A stretch of 64,000 nucleotides of DNA. Source: Okapia johnstoni. Lineage: Eukaryota > Chordata > Mammalia > Artiodactyla > Giraffidae. The stretch is from assembly GCA_024291935.2 (NCBI GenBank), contig CM044322.1:26535405-26599404 (forward strand), written 5' to 3'. The notes below the pieces were generated by a model, which worked only from the letters and a program-made list of their open reading frames with translations, was not told the origin of the DNA and made no database searches. Both the position numbers and the translations under genes were made by a program. This document shows positions 46,818-58,737 of this stretch, one piece after another. Positions within the stretch are counted from its first letter, which is position 1, and each line of letters opens with the position of its first letter.

Positions 46818-47144
46818 ACTTTAAAAAAATATATATTTATTTATGGTTGCACTGGATCTTCATTGCTGCCCTGGGCTTTCTCTAGTTATGGTGAGTGGGG
46901 GCTACTCTCTAGTTGCCTTGTGTGGGCTTCTCATTGCGGTGGCTTCTCTTGTTGCAGGGCATGGACTCTAGACACACAGGCTTCATTAGTTGTGGTTCGA
47001 GAGCTCTAGAGCGTAGGCTCAGTAGTTGTGGAGCACGGGCTTAGTTGCCCTGCAGCATGTGGGATCTTCCTGGACCAGGGATTGAACCCATGTCCCCTAC
47101 AATGGCAAGCAGATTCTTAATGGCTGGGCCACTAGGGAAGTCCT
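46818..47144 (-). mobile_element. CHR-2-type SINE, antisense
   Basis: 'tatggttgcactggatcttc', 'gtggcttctcttgttgcagg', 'ctggaccagggattgaaccc' and 'ggccactagggaagtcct'. It ends about 460 bp upstream of exon 4. Confidence 0.88.
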
Positions 47145-47514
47145 CAACCGATATTTGAGGGCCTACTCTGTACACACCAAGGGTTTATTCTAGGCGTTGA
47201 GGATACAGTGTTGAGCAAGATGGACAAAACGCTCTTATGTCTTGGAGATGGCATTCTACCAGCTCAGCCACTCACTACCAAATCTACGATCTTGGGAACG
47301 TCACTAGGTCTTACTCAGCCTCAGGCTCATCACAGAGTGTTAGGTGTATTAAGTGAGGTAATGGATGCAAATCTCTTGGCAGGGTGCTTGGCATGAAGGC
47401 TGCACCCAACAATTGGTGGTGCAGTGATGTGCAGTGTGACTCATGTGGGGATCACCATCCCAGATTTGGGGAGAGTCTGGGAATGCTTCCTGGAGGAAGT
47501 GACGTATATGATGA

Positions 47515-48057
<543 letters not shown>

Positions 48058-48796
48058 TGACTTTTTGGTACAAATCCCTCCAGATTTTGTGCCCATCCAC
48101 ACATATCAGTCAATGCCTCTGCAATGAATGTGTGTGTGCGTGTGTGTGTGTACATATACATGAATATATATGAATGTGTATCAGAATCTATATTTATATA
48201 CTTCTTGACAGAAATATTGGTAATTGAAATCCCTCTTGCCTTTCGAGGTTTTAAATATTTTATTACCACTTTGCATGTTAGAGGAGACAGAGGCTTATGG
48301 AGAAAATTACTTCTCGAGAGGTGATACATTCACTCTAATCTCACCTGATGCTTTTTGGTGAAATTTAAGGCTGGTTATCTCGAGGACTGTCACTCACAGC
48401 CTGGTCACTTCGGGGACACAAAGCCATCAGGGATTCGTTCCCACCTCCTCCGCCCCAGAAGGCCTCATGGCATTTGGGGAGGAGACTTCCTGTCTATCAT
48501 CATCCTCTCGGCCTCACCAGCCCCACTGGCAGAGTAGCTAGGTCGACTTAGTCCCTGGCATGATTCCCAGATTTCTTCTGTGGCTGCTGTCAAGAAGGTC
48601 CCATTCTCTGTCCTCTGGGTCCCAGCCACAGACCCTTTGGAGTCCCCAGATCTCTCAATGGCTTCACAACCTCCCCTGGTCTCCCTCAGGACCACTCACC
48701 TAGTCACCTCACTCAGCCATTCAAGTAATAGATATTAGGCTACTCTGAAGGTAGTGACTTATCTCAATGGATTGTTCACAGTCGGTTACAGGTCAA

Positions 48797-49651
48797 TTCG
48801 TTCAGTTGCTCAGTTGTATCCGACTCTTTGTGACCCCATGGACTGTAGCACGCCAGGCCTCCCTGTCCATCACCAACTCCCAGAGCTTGCTCAAACTCAC
48901 GTGCATCAAGTCACTGATGCCATCCAACCATCTTATCCTCTGTCATCCCCTTCTTCTCCTGCCTTCAATCTTTCCCAGCATCAGGGCCTTTTCCAGTGAG
49001 TCAGTTCTTTGCATCAGGTGGCCATACGTACTGAAGTATCAGCTTCAGTATCTGTCCTTCCAATGTATATTCAGGACTGATTTCCTTTAGGGTTGACTGG
49101 TTGGATCTCCTTGCTGTGCAAGGGACTCTCAAGAGTCTTCTCCAGTACCACAGTTCAAAAGCATCAATTCTTTAGCACTCAGCTTTCTTTATAGTCCAAC
49201 TCTTACATCCATACATGACTGCTGGAAAAACCATAGCTTTGACTATATGCACTTTTGCCGGCAAAGTAATGTCTCTGCTTTTTAATATGCTGGCTAGGTT
49301 GGTCATAGCTTTTCTTCCAAGGAGCAAGAGTATTTTAATTTCATGGCTGCAGTCACCATCTGCAGTGATTTTGGAGCCCCCCCAAAATAAAGTCTCTCAA
49401 TGTTTCCATTGTTTCCCGAATGGGAACATTGGGACCAGATGCCATGATCTTAGTTTTTTGAATGTTGTTTTAAGCCAACCTTTCACTCTCCTCTTTCCCT
49501 TTCATCAAGAGGCTCTTTAGTTCTTCTTCACTTTCTGCTGTAAGGGTGGTGTCATCTGCATATTTGAGGTTATTGATGTTTCTCCTGGCAATCTTGATTC
49601 CAGCTTGTGCTTCATCCAGCCCGGCATTTCACATGATGTACTCTGCATATA
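48797..49651 (-). mobile_element. Outer BovB LINE, 3' part, antisense (left piece)
   Basis: Antisense BovB from the 3' tail ('ttcgttcagttgctcagttg') to 'gtactctgcatat', the codons just N-terminal of the YADD region. It is interrupted here by a Bov-tA and continues in register at 51471. Several frameshifts; C-terminal RT region only. Confidence 0.94.
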
Positions 49652-49732
49652 GGGCTTCCCTTGTGGCTCAGCTTGTAAAGAATCTGCCTGCAATGTGGGA
49701 GACTTGGATTTGATCCCTGGTTGGGAAGATCC

Positions 49733-51345
49733 TGGTTGTGAACTGTACAAAAAAGATCTTCATGAACCAGATAATCACGATGGTGTGATCACTCACCTAG
49801 AGCCAGACATTCTGGAATGCAAAGTCAAGTGGGCCTTAGGAAGCACCACTACAAGAAAAGCTAGTGGAGGTGATGGAATTCCAGTTGAGCTATTTCAAAT
49901 CCTGAAAGATGATGCTGTGAAAGTGTGGCACTCAGCATGCCAGCAAATTTGGAAAACTCAGCTGTGGCCACAGGACTGGAAAAAGTCAGTTTTCATTCCA
50001 ATCCCAAAGAAAGGCAATGCCAAACAATGCTCGAACTACTTACTGCACAATTGCACTCATCTCACACGCTGGCAAAGTAATGCTCAAAATTCTCCAAGCC
50101 AGGCTTCAACAGTACATGAACCAAGAACCTCCAGATGTTCAAGCAGGATTTAGAAAAGGCAGAGGAACCAGAGATCAAATTTTCAACATCATTTTATCAT
50201 TGAAAAAGCGAGAGTGTTCCAGAAACACATCTACTTCTGCTTTATTGACTATACCAAAGCCTTTGACTGTGTGGATCACAACAAACTGTGGAAAATTCTT
50301 CAAGAGATGGGAATACCAGACCACCTTACCTGCCTCCTGAAAAATCTGAATGCAGGCCAAGAAGCAACAGAACTGGACATGGAACAACAGACTGGTTCCA
50401 AATAGGGAAAGGAGTACATCAAGGCTGTATATTGTCACCCTGCCTATTTAACTTATATGCAGAGTACATCATGAGAAATGCTGGACTGGAGGAAACACAA
50501 GTTGAAATGAAGATTGCCGGGAGAAATATTAATAACCTCAGATATGCAGATGACACCACCCTTATGGCAGAAAGCGAAGAAGAACTAAAGAGCCTCTTGA
50601 TGAAAATAAAAGAGGAGAGTGAAAAAGTTGGCTTAAAACTCAACATTCATAAAACAAAGATCATGGCATCTGGTCCCATCACTTCGTGGCAAATAGATGG
50701 GGAAACATGGAACAGTGGAACAATGGAAACAGTGGAACAGTGACAAACTTTATTTTGGGGGGGCTCCAAAATCACTGCAGATGGTGACTGCAGCCATAAA
50801 ATTAAAAGACGCTTGCTCCTTGGAAGAAAAGTTATGAGCAACCTAGACAGCATATTCAAAAGCAGAGATATTACTTTGCCAACAAAGTCCATCTAATCAA
50901 AGCTATAGTTTTTCTAGTTGTCATGTATGGATGTGAGAGTTGGACCATAAAGAAAGTTGAGTGCCAAAGAATTGATGCTTTTGAACTATGGTGTTGGAGA
51001 AAACTCTTGAGAGTCACTTGGACAGCAAGGAGATCCAACCAGTCCATCTTAAAGGAAATCAATCCTGAATATTCATTGGAAGGACTGATGCTGAAGCTGA
51101 AACTCCAATACTTTGGCCACATGATGCAAAGAACTGACTCATTTGAAAAGATCCTGATGCTGGGAAAGATTGAAGGCAGGGGAAGGGGATGACAGAGGAT
51201 GAGATGGTTAAATGGCATCACTGATTCAATGAACATGAATTTGAGTAAGCTCCAGGAGTTGGTGATGGACAGGGAGGCCTGGCATGCTGCAGTCCACAGG
51301 ATCGCAAAGAGTCAGACATGACTAAGAGACTGAACTGAACTGAAC
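49733..51345 (+). mobile_element. Inner BovB LINE, sense, 5'-truncated
   Basis: A 1.6-kb insertion flanked by an exact 11-bp duplication 'tgggaagatcc' (49722-49732 and 51346-51356). It starts in the linker upstream of RT and ends in the TGAAC tail. Frames 49695-50153, 50017-50340, 50288-50743 and 50923-51192 cover the RT with frameshifts. YADD lies near 50542-50553. A 4-bp insertion near 50037 ('aactacttactgcac') breaks the frame. It is the most recent layer of this nest. Confidence 0.95.
49829..50339. repeat. Left arm of a 511-bp inverted repeat (partner 51569-52079)
   Basis: This stretch of the inner BovB and the reverse complement of 51569-52079 differ at about eight places by eye, roughly 98% identity. 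The first 100 bp outside it on the left drop to about 83%. Arms are separated by about 1.23 kb. Confidence 0.85.
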
Positions 51346-51470
51346 TGGGAAGATCCCCTGAAGAAGGGAAAAGCTACCCACTCCAGTACTCTGGCCTAGA
51401 GAATTCCATGGACTGTATAGTCTATGGGGTTGCAAAGAGTCAGACACGACTGAGTGACTTTCACTTTCAC

Positions 51471-52268
51471 TCTGCATGTAAGTTAAATAAGCAGGGTGAC
51501 AATATACAGCCTGTCCATTGTTCCATGTCCGTTTCTAACTGCTACTTCTTGACCTGCGTATAGATTTCTCAGGAGGCAGGTAAGGTGGTCTGGTATTCCC
51601 ATCTCTTGAAGAATTTTCCAGTTTGTTGTGATCCACACAGTCAAAGGCTTTGGTATAGTCAATAAAGCAGAAGTAGATGTGTTTCTGGAACTCTCTCACT
51701 TTTTCAATGATAAAATGATGTTGAAAATTTGATCTCTGGTTCCTCTGCCTTTTCTAAATCCAGCTTGAACATCTGGAAGTTCTTGGTTCATGTACTATTG
51801 AAGCCTAGCTTGGAGAATTTTGAGCATTACTTTGCCAGCGTGTGAGATGAGTGCAATTGTGCAGTAAGTAGTTCGAGCATTGTTTGGCATTGCCTTTCTT
51901 TGGGATTGGAATGAAAACTGACTTTTTCCAGTCCTGTGGCCACAGCTGAGTTTTCCAAATTTGCTGGCATGCTGAGTGCCACACTTTCACAGCATCATCT
52001 TTCAGGATTTGAAATAGCTCAACTGGAATTCCATCACCTCCACTAGGTTTTCTTGTAGTGGTGCTTCCTAAGGCCCACGTGTCTTCACTTTCCAGGATGT
52101 CTGGCTGTAGTCCAGTGATCACACTATCATGGTTATCTGGGTCATAAAGATATTTTTTGTATAGTTTTTCCTTATGTTCTTGCCACCTCTTCTTAATGTC
52201 TTCTGCTTCTGTTAGATCCATACCATTTCCATCCTTTACTATGCCCATCTTTGCATGAAATGTTCCAG
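51471..52268 (-). mobile_element. Outer BovB LINE, 5' part, antisense (right piece)
   Basis: Continues the antisense BovB interrupted at 49651 ('agttaaataagcagggtgac' onward), and ends by 5' truncation near 'atgaaatgttcca'. The minus-strand frame 51805-52275 encodes the linker and start of RT. It ends at the same 4-bp insertion seen in the inner copy. A stretch corresponding to about 50390-50420 of the inner copy is deleted. Confidence 0.93.
51569..52079. repeat. Right arm of the 511-bp inverted repeat
   Basis: Partner of 49829-50339, in the outer, older BovB. It shares the private insertion and the word 'aaaatgatgttgaaaattt' (reverse of 'caacatcattttatc'), which the BovB copy at 30434-32570 lacks. 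Confidence 0.85.
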
Positions 52269-52547
52269 AACTCAAATAATAGTTATTATTCTGAAATATA
52301 CAAACTAAGGAGCATATGAAACCTGTCTCTACAGTTTACATCATCATCTTCTAAGGAACACTCATTTACCTACCACCCAAGTTAAGAAATTACTCAGCCA
52401 GTTCTCCCTAACATTTTAATGTGAAAATTTTCAAACATACAGCAAAGTAAAAAGAATTTTAAAGAGAACAGCTCCCCTCCTAATTCTACTATTAACGTAT
52501 TTCTGTATTCTTTGTTATATTTCTATCCATCCTTCTATTCATTTATG

Positions 52548-52756
52548 GCATGCTCAGTCACTAAGTTGTGTCTGACACTTTGCGTCTCCCTGGACGGTAG
52601 CCCACCAGGCTCCTCTGTCCATGGGTTTTCCCAGGCAAGAATACTGGAGTTGGTTGCCATTTCCTTCTCCGGGGTATCTTCCCATTGCAGGGTTTGAACC
52701 TGGCTCTTCTGCATTGCCAGCAGATTCTTTACCACTGAACCACCAGGGAAGCCTTA
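52548..52756 (-). mobile_element. Bov-tA SINE, antisense
   Basis: 'ggcatgctcagtcactaagt', 'tagcccaccaggctcctctg' and 'gaaccaccagggaagcct'. 'ttattcatt' after it matches 'tctattcattta' before it, a probable target duplication. Confidence 0.92.
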
Positions 52757-52879
52757 TTCATTCGTTAATACATCTTATTTTCTGATGCATTTCAAAATAA
52801 ATTGCACACATCTGTAGTCCTCCTCCTAAATATTTTAGCATATATACCATTAACTAGAATTCAGTGTTTTTTGTCTCTT

Positions 52880-53410
52880 TCATGTGAAATTAACATGCAA
52901 TGTGTATTTGTTATCATGACCGCATAAGAAATTCTCCCCAGAATTTGCAGCCTAAAGCAAGAAACAAGCATGTTATCATATACAGTTTCTTTGGGTCAGG
53001 AATCTGGGAGCAGCTTAGCAGGTCAGCTGTGGCTCAGGTCCCTTCTAAGGCTGCATCATCTGAAGGCTTGACAGGGGCTGGAGGATCCACTTCTAAGACA
53101 GCGTGCTCACGTAGCTGTGAGCAGGAGGCCTCACTTCCTCACCATGTGGATCTCCCCAGAGAGTGGCTCCAGTGTTCTCATGAGCATCAGTCTGCAGCTG
53201 GCTCCTCCTGAGCAAGTGATCCAGGAGAGCAAGGTGGAAATTGCAACATCTCTTGTGACTAAGCCTCAGTAGTCACTCTCTGTCACTGCTGCGGTGTCCT
53301 ATTGATTACACAGGGCGTCCCTCTCCAGGATGGGAGAAGACTGCACATGAACTGAAGACCAGGAGGCAAGAATTATCGGCACTCATCTTGAAGGCTGGCT
53401 ACTGCAGTCT
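52880..53410 (+). mobile_element. Ancient interspersed repeat, family not assigned (copy 1)
   Basis: 'gtttctttgggtcaggaatc', 'gaaggcttgacaggggctgg', 'agcaggaggcctcacttcct' and 'caggaggcaagaattatcgg'. Two further copies with the same order lie at 55855 and 62870, so it is a repeat and not a unique gene. Confidence 0.6.
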
Positions 53411-54030
53411 GCCCTCTGGTCCTCAGTGATTCACCCTCCTCCGACCCTCTCCTGTGCGCCTCCCCCAAATCTCACCTCATTACAGCATCAGCTCAAATTC
53501 CAGAATTGCATCTAAATCAAGTCCAGGCACAGATGAGGCTCGTGGGTATAGCTCCTTAAGTTCAGTTCATCAAGTACTATTTGCAGAAATCTGAAGACCG
53601 GTGAGCAAGGTGTCTGTCCCTCACATACCCAACATACGATGGTGGGACAGACACAGCATAACTGCTACATACCCTCCTCTTGTTGAAAAGGGAGAAAGAT
53701 AGGAAACACACAAGCGTCACTGGCCCAAAGCAATTCTGAAATCCAGCTGGGAAAATCTTAGCAGTTCCTTGATGGGGCCTCAGTCCAGCTCTTGCCCAGA
53801 AATGACATTCCAGGGCTCTTGGTTCTGCCCTCCAGTCTCTAAGTTCTGCCCTATGAGTTGTCCTACCTTTCCCATGAAAGGTATCACATGGTTGCAGCTG
53901 CATAGTTTTTAGAGTCTGCTTCCTGCCTGCAGAAGCTTGTGGGTCCAGAAGCTTCTTTTACTTCTGTGAGTCTCTGTTGTTCTGTGTTGCCAGTGCTTCT
54001 TATTTGGGTTCATCCTATTAGGAGAAACCC

Positions 54031-54918
54031 ATGTTGTTGTTCAGTCACTCAGTTGTGTTCAACTCTTTGCAACCCCATGGACTGCAGCATGCCAGGCTTC
54101 CCTGTCCTTCACCATCTCCTGGAGCTTGCTCAAATTCATGTCCATCGAGTTGGTGATGCCATCCAATCATCTCATCCTCTGTCGTCCCCTTCCCCTCCTG
54201 CTTTCAATCTTTTCCAGCGTCAGGGTCTTTTCCAATGAGTCGGCTCTTCCCATCAGATGGCCACAGTATTGGAGCTTCAGCATCAGTCCTTCCAATGAAA
54301 ATTCAGAGTTGATTTCCTTTAGCATTTACTGGTTTAATCTCTTTGCAGTCCAAGGGACTCTCAAGCGTCTTCTCCAACACCACAGTTCAAAAGCATCAGT
54401 TCTTCAATGGTCAGCCTTCTTTATGGTCCAACTCTCACATCCATACATGACTACTGGAAAAACCATAGCTTTGACTAGATGGACCTTTGTCAGTGAAGTA
54501 ATGTCTCTGCTTTTTAATACATTATCTAGGTTTGTCATGGCTTTTCTCCCAAGGAGCAGGTGTCTTTTAATTTCATGGCTGCAGTCACCATCTGCAGTGA
54601 TTTTGGAGCCCCCCAAAATAAAGTCTCTCACTGTTTCCATTGTTTCCCCATCTATTTGCCATGAAGTGATAGAACCAGATGCTACAATCTTCATTTTTGA
54701 ATGTTGAGTTTTAAGCCAGCTTTTTCACTCTGCTCTTTCACCTTCATCAAGAGTCTCTTTAGTTCCTCTTTGCTTTCTGCCATTAGGGTGGTGTCATCTG
54801 CATATCTGAGGTTATTGATATTTCTCCTGGCAGTCTTGATTCCAGCTTGTGCTTCATCCAGCCCTGCATTTTGCATGATGTACTCTGCATATAAGTTAAA
54901 AAAGCAGGTTGACAATGG
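54031..54918 (-). mobile_element. BovB LINE, antisense, 3' 880 bp
   Basis: From 'ttgttgttcagtcactcagt' to 'gcatataagttaaaaaagc'. Minus-strand frames 54404-54694 and 54691-55059 cover the YADD region and C-terminus. The second frame runs on into non-BovB sequence. Confidence 0.93.
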
Positions 54919-55251
54919 GCAAAACCCATACTCACAGGGTTTTTTTGACACAAGCCCTTCCACCTTGGGCTTCTGCCAAGACTGCCCAAGCTTCTTAGAA
55001 GCCCAGTGCCTAGACCAAACATCCTCTGGGACACTGCCCTGAGTCTGTGTTCTTAACACAGGATTTTTACAGTCACTTCAGTTTCTTCTTTAGATTGTGT
55101 TTTCTTGAGAGCGCCCATGATTTAATCTTTGCCCAGAGTCTGTTTCTTACGTGTCATTTGCCACCTGCACAGGCAAGGAATTTTCAAGCCCAGAGCACTG
55201 AGTCCTGATTGAACAGCCCTTTCTTTAACTGTCTCTACCCTTCACATGCGC

Positions 55252-55470
55252 TTCCCAGGTGGCACTAGTGGTAAAGAAACTGCCTGCCAGTGCAAGCAGT
55301 GCAAGAGACATGGGTTCAATCCCTGAGTCAGGAAGATCCCCGGGAGTAGGCATGCAACCCACTCCAGTATTTCTTGCCTGGAAAATTCCATGGACAGAGG
55401 AGCCTGGAGAGCTACACTCCATGGGGCCACAAGGAGTCAGACGTGACTGAGCGACTGAGCACCCCTTCAC
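55252..55470 (+). mobile_element. Bov-tA SINE
   Basis: 'gcttcccaggtggcactagt', 'gggttcaatccctgagtcag' and 'acgtgactgagcgactgag'. 'cccttcacat' occurs on both sides (55240 and 55463), a target-site duplication. Confidence 0.94.
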
Positions 55471-55854
55471 ATTTCACTGTGAATAAGTGGTAAGAAGCAA
55501 CCAGGTGCGCCTTCCACAACCCTTGCCTGAAGCTCTCTTTAGCTTGATCTGTCAGCTCGTCAGGAAAATTTTCTCTTCCCACATGATGATAGGCAGTGTG
55601 CTATTAAAACTTCTGCCACCACCTAACAAGGATCCCTTGACCCCAGTAACATTTTCCTCACTTTCTTGGAAACCTCCCCTCACTGCCTCCTCAAAGGCCT
55701 TTGAGCTCCTACTAACAAACCCTTCAGGCCTTCTCTAAGGTTCTCGGCAAAAGTCCTCCAGCTTCTGGCCACTGTTCCACCTCAAACCACTCCACCATTT
55801 ATGGGTTTTGTTAAATTTTGCACCGATCCTGCTGCCAAAAATCGGTATTCACTA

Positions 55855-56580
55855 CTCATTGCAGCATGACAAGTTACTCCAGGATGTAAGGGTCCAAAAC
55901 AACAGTAAGGGGTGTCCCTGATGGCTCAGTGGTGAAGAATCCTCCCGCTAATGCAGGAGACATGGTTCTATCCGTGGTCTGGAAAGATCCCTCATGCCAC
56001 AGAACAACTAAGCTCGTGTACCACGACTGTTGAGCCTGTGCTCTAGAGCCCACGAGCCGAAACTACTGAAGCCCAAAAGCCCTAGAGCCTGTGTTCCGCA
56101 ACAAGAGAAGCCACTGCAGTGAGAAGCCCACACACCACAGCTAAAGAGTAGCCCCCACTGCCTGCAACTAGAGAAAGCCCAGGCACAGCAATCAAGACCC
56201 AGCACAGCCAAATAAATAAATATTTTTAAAATAAAACAACAATAAGCATTTATTATCTCACAGTTTCTCTGAGTCAGAAATTTGGGACTGGCTGAGCTGG
56301 GTGATTTTGGTTTGGAGTTTCTCATGAGGTTGCTATCTTGGTCTCAGCTAGGGCTGTGGTCATCAGGAGGCCTCCTGGGGCTGACGGACCCATCTCTGCA
56401 ATGGTTCCCTCAACGGCTTTGAGTAGGAGGCCTCAGTTCTTCAGCAGGTGGACCTGTCCATAGGCTGCTTGAGTGTCCTTATGACACAGCTGCTGACTCC
56501 TCCAGACAAGTGATCTTGGACAGTAAGGCAGAAGCCACAATGTCTTTTATGACCTAGTCTCAGGCCAACATAGGTCTATA
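55855..56580 (+). mobile_element. Ancient interspersed repeat (copy 2), split by a CHR-2 SINE
   Basis: Left piece 'cattgcagcatgacaagtta' up to about 55907. Right piece from 56241 ('cagtttctctgagtcagaaa', 'gtaggaggcctcagttcttc', 'ccacaatgtcttttatgacc'). Confidence 0.6.
55908..56240 (+). mobile_element. CHR-2-type SINE
   Basis: 'ggggtgtccctgatggctca', 'gcaacaagagaagccactgc', 'gcccccactgcctgcaacta' and tail 'aaataaataaatatttttaa'. Near full length. 'aacaacagtaa' before and 'aacaacaataag' after suggest the target duplication. Confidence 0.9.
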
Positions 56581-56968
56581 TAGTCAAAGTTATGGTTTGT
56601 ACAGCTTGACTATGTACAGATGTGAGAGTTGGACCATAAAGAAGGCTGAGCGCCAAAGAACTGATGCTTTTGAACTGTGGTGCTGGAGAAGACTCTTGAG
56701 AGTCCCTTGGACAGCAAGGAGATCAAACCAGTCAATCCTAAAGGAAATCAACCCTGAATATTCATTGGAAGGACTGATTCTGGAAAGGATTGAGAGCAAG
56801 CAGAGAAGGGGGTGACAGAGGATGAGATGGTTGGATGGCATCATTGATTCAATGAACATGAGTTTGAAGAAACTCCGGGAGATAGTGACGAACAGGGAAG
56901 CCTGGCATGCTGCAGTCCATGGGGTCACAAAGAGTTGGACATAACTGATCAACTAAACAACAACTGTA
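56578..56968 (+). mobile_element. BovB LINE 3' end with internal deletion
   Basis: 'tagtcaaagttatggtttgt', 'gaactgtggtgctggagaag', then a jump from 'gaaggactgattctgg' straight to 'aaaggattgagagcaagc', which omits about 80 bp present in other copies. Ends 'ctgatcaactaaacaacaac'. Confidence 0.92.
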
Positions 56969-57436
56969 ATCAGTGGATTTTGCCATCAGTTTTTCCAATG
57001 CCATGTTGAAACTGGGGCTTCTCTAAGGGATGTACACTCCCCTGGAGAAGTGAAGGATGAATCCTATGGCTTAGAGGGCTTCACATCTACCTGGGGCTCT
57101 ATCCCCTCAGTCTCCCAGCCAGATCTCATGTTTCCATACATTCACTCTGGCTTCCCTGACACTCCATCCTCAGAGAAGGGCTTTCATCTTCCCACGTGAT
57201 GGAGAGCTTCCTGTCTGGGCCTCTCTACTCCACTCTTTGGGGCACTGTATGCTCCAGTCCTCCAGGCTGGCTCTTGATAGGAAACATCTATTTTTGAAGG
57301 TTCTGAGAAAAACCCATCCCTTCTTAATGAAGCTAGGGTTTTCAAGTAAAATTGGTTTACTGTTAGACTGTTGCCTTGCTATAGATTTGAAAAATCCTAT
57401 CTGAAAACCCAAAGCCAAGGACTTATTTATCGTAGG

Positions 57437-57690
57437 CCACGTCAGGGTTTCTCCATCTCGGCACTGTGACATTTGGGACTGGATAACTTCTTGTTGTGGG
57501 ATCTGTCCTGTTCATTTTAGAACATCTAGCAGCATCCTTGGCTCTTTCCCACTTGATACCAGCAGCAATCCCACCCCCCAACCCCCAGCCCTCCAACTGT
57601 GATACTCAAAAATGTCTCCAGTCTTTGCCAGAAGTCAAAATATCATTGTGCCTGGAGGCTAAATCACCCCATTCTAAGTTAATAGTCATC
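57437..57690 (+). mobile_element. MER20-like hAT element
   Basis: 'cagggtttctccatctcggc', 'actgtgacatttgggactgg', 'cttcttgttgtgggatctgt' and 'aatgtctccagtctttgcca' follow MER20 (hAT-Charlie). The left terminal CAG is kept; the right end is lost. Confidence 0.7.
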
Positions 57691-57954
57691 CTTCCTTTCC
57701 CACAAGGCAACAAAACCTCAGCTCCAAAACCACCAAATCTTAATGGCAAGAGCTCATGGGAGGTGGAGAAGAATTACTGAGAACAGAAAATATGTTGGGT
57801 GAATTTTTTAAAATAGCATCCAATTTATATATATTTTTTTTCTCCCAGTAGTGGGATCCCGGGAACCTAACATTGGTAACCTGCTTTTTGAAATTCAATA
57901 ATATATCATAAATGTCTTCCCACTTCAGTAAATTTACTGCATAGAGGTTAGGAG

Positions 57955-58280
57955 AGGTTGGGCTCTGAATCCAACAAACCTGGGCTCATACCCACTTACC
58001 AGCTGTGTGTCCTTGAGTAGGTGACTTGGCATCTCTGTACCTCATATCACTCACTTATAAAATGGAAACAGGAATGTTGTTGTTGTTCAGTCACTAAATT
58101 GTGTCTGACTCTTTGCCACCCCATGGACTGTATCACGCTAGGCTTCCCTGTCCTTCACTAGAGATGGAAATAGTAATGCCTATCTCACCAGGTTGTCATG
58201 AAGACAAAATCAGATCCTGCCTATAAGTGCCAAACACAGCACCTGATGCATACTGAACACTCAATAAATGTTGAAATTTA
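57955..58280 (+). mobile_element. MIR SINE split by a BovB end
   Basis: Left half 'aacaaacctgggctcatacc', 'gtgtgtccttgagtaggtga', 'cttataaaatggaaacag'. Right half 'ctcaccaggttgtcatgaag' and 'gaacactcaataaatgttga'. Confidence 0.78.
58076..58165 (-). mobile_element. BovB LINE 3'-end fragment, antisense
   Basis: 'tgttgttgttcagtcactaa', 'actctttgccaccccatgga' and 'ggcttccctgtccttcact'. 'ggaaaca' before and 'ggaaata' after are consistent with a target duplication in the MIR. Confidence 0.88.
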
Positions 58281-58550
58281 AAAAAATTAAGTGATTATCT
58301 CCCCATGATTGTCATTTAACTTTTATTTACAACTTAGCATATGTAGCGATGTCTTGAAGACACAGTTAATATATGTAACTTTATTCTGTATTTTCCACGT
58401 CTGCTATAGACGTGTTATCATACTTTCATAATTTAAAAAAAAATTTTTAAAGAAATGACAAAAAAAATAAGGCACAGTTAAAGTGCACACTTGCTGCCCC
58501 TTTGTGGACTGATGATTATTTGATAAGCACCAGGACAGGCAAGCTTCCCT

Positions 58551-58737
58551 TGTGGCTCAGCTGGTAAAGAATCTGCCTGCGATGAGGGAGACCTGGGTTC
58601 AATCCCTGAGTTGGGAAGATCCCCTGGAGAAGGGAAAGGCTACCCAGTCCAGTATCCTGGCCTGGAGAATTCCATGGACGTATAGTCCATGGAGTCACAA
58701 AGAGTCAGACACGACTGAGCGACTTTCACACACACCA
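58551..58737 (+). mobile_element. Bov-tA SINE
   Basis: 'gcttcccttgtggctcagct', 'gggttcaatccctgagttgg' and 'agaagggaaaggctaccca'. Same subfamily as the SINE split at 49652. 'caccaggacaggca' flanks both sides (58530 and 58733), a clear target duplication. Confidence 0.94.

Larger units (their letters stand above)
49652..51470 (+). mobile_element. Bov-tA SINE inserted in the outer BovB, itself split by an inner BovB
   Basis: The SINE head is at 49652-49732 ('gggcttcccttgtggctcag', 'gatttgatccctggttggga'). Its body resumes at 51346 ('tgggaagatcccctgaagaa') and ends 'gactttcactttcac' at 51470. It has a near-perfect target duplication in the outer BovB: 'tctgcatata' at the left against 'tctgcatgta' at 51471-51480. 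The real SINE length is about 195 bp; the rest of the span is the inner BovB. Confidence 0.93.

Noticed and set aside
53577..53903. Minus-strand 108-codon frame in intron 4
   Set aside because: No recognisable domain and no exon borders. Parts of the surrounding region look like decayed repeat.
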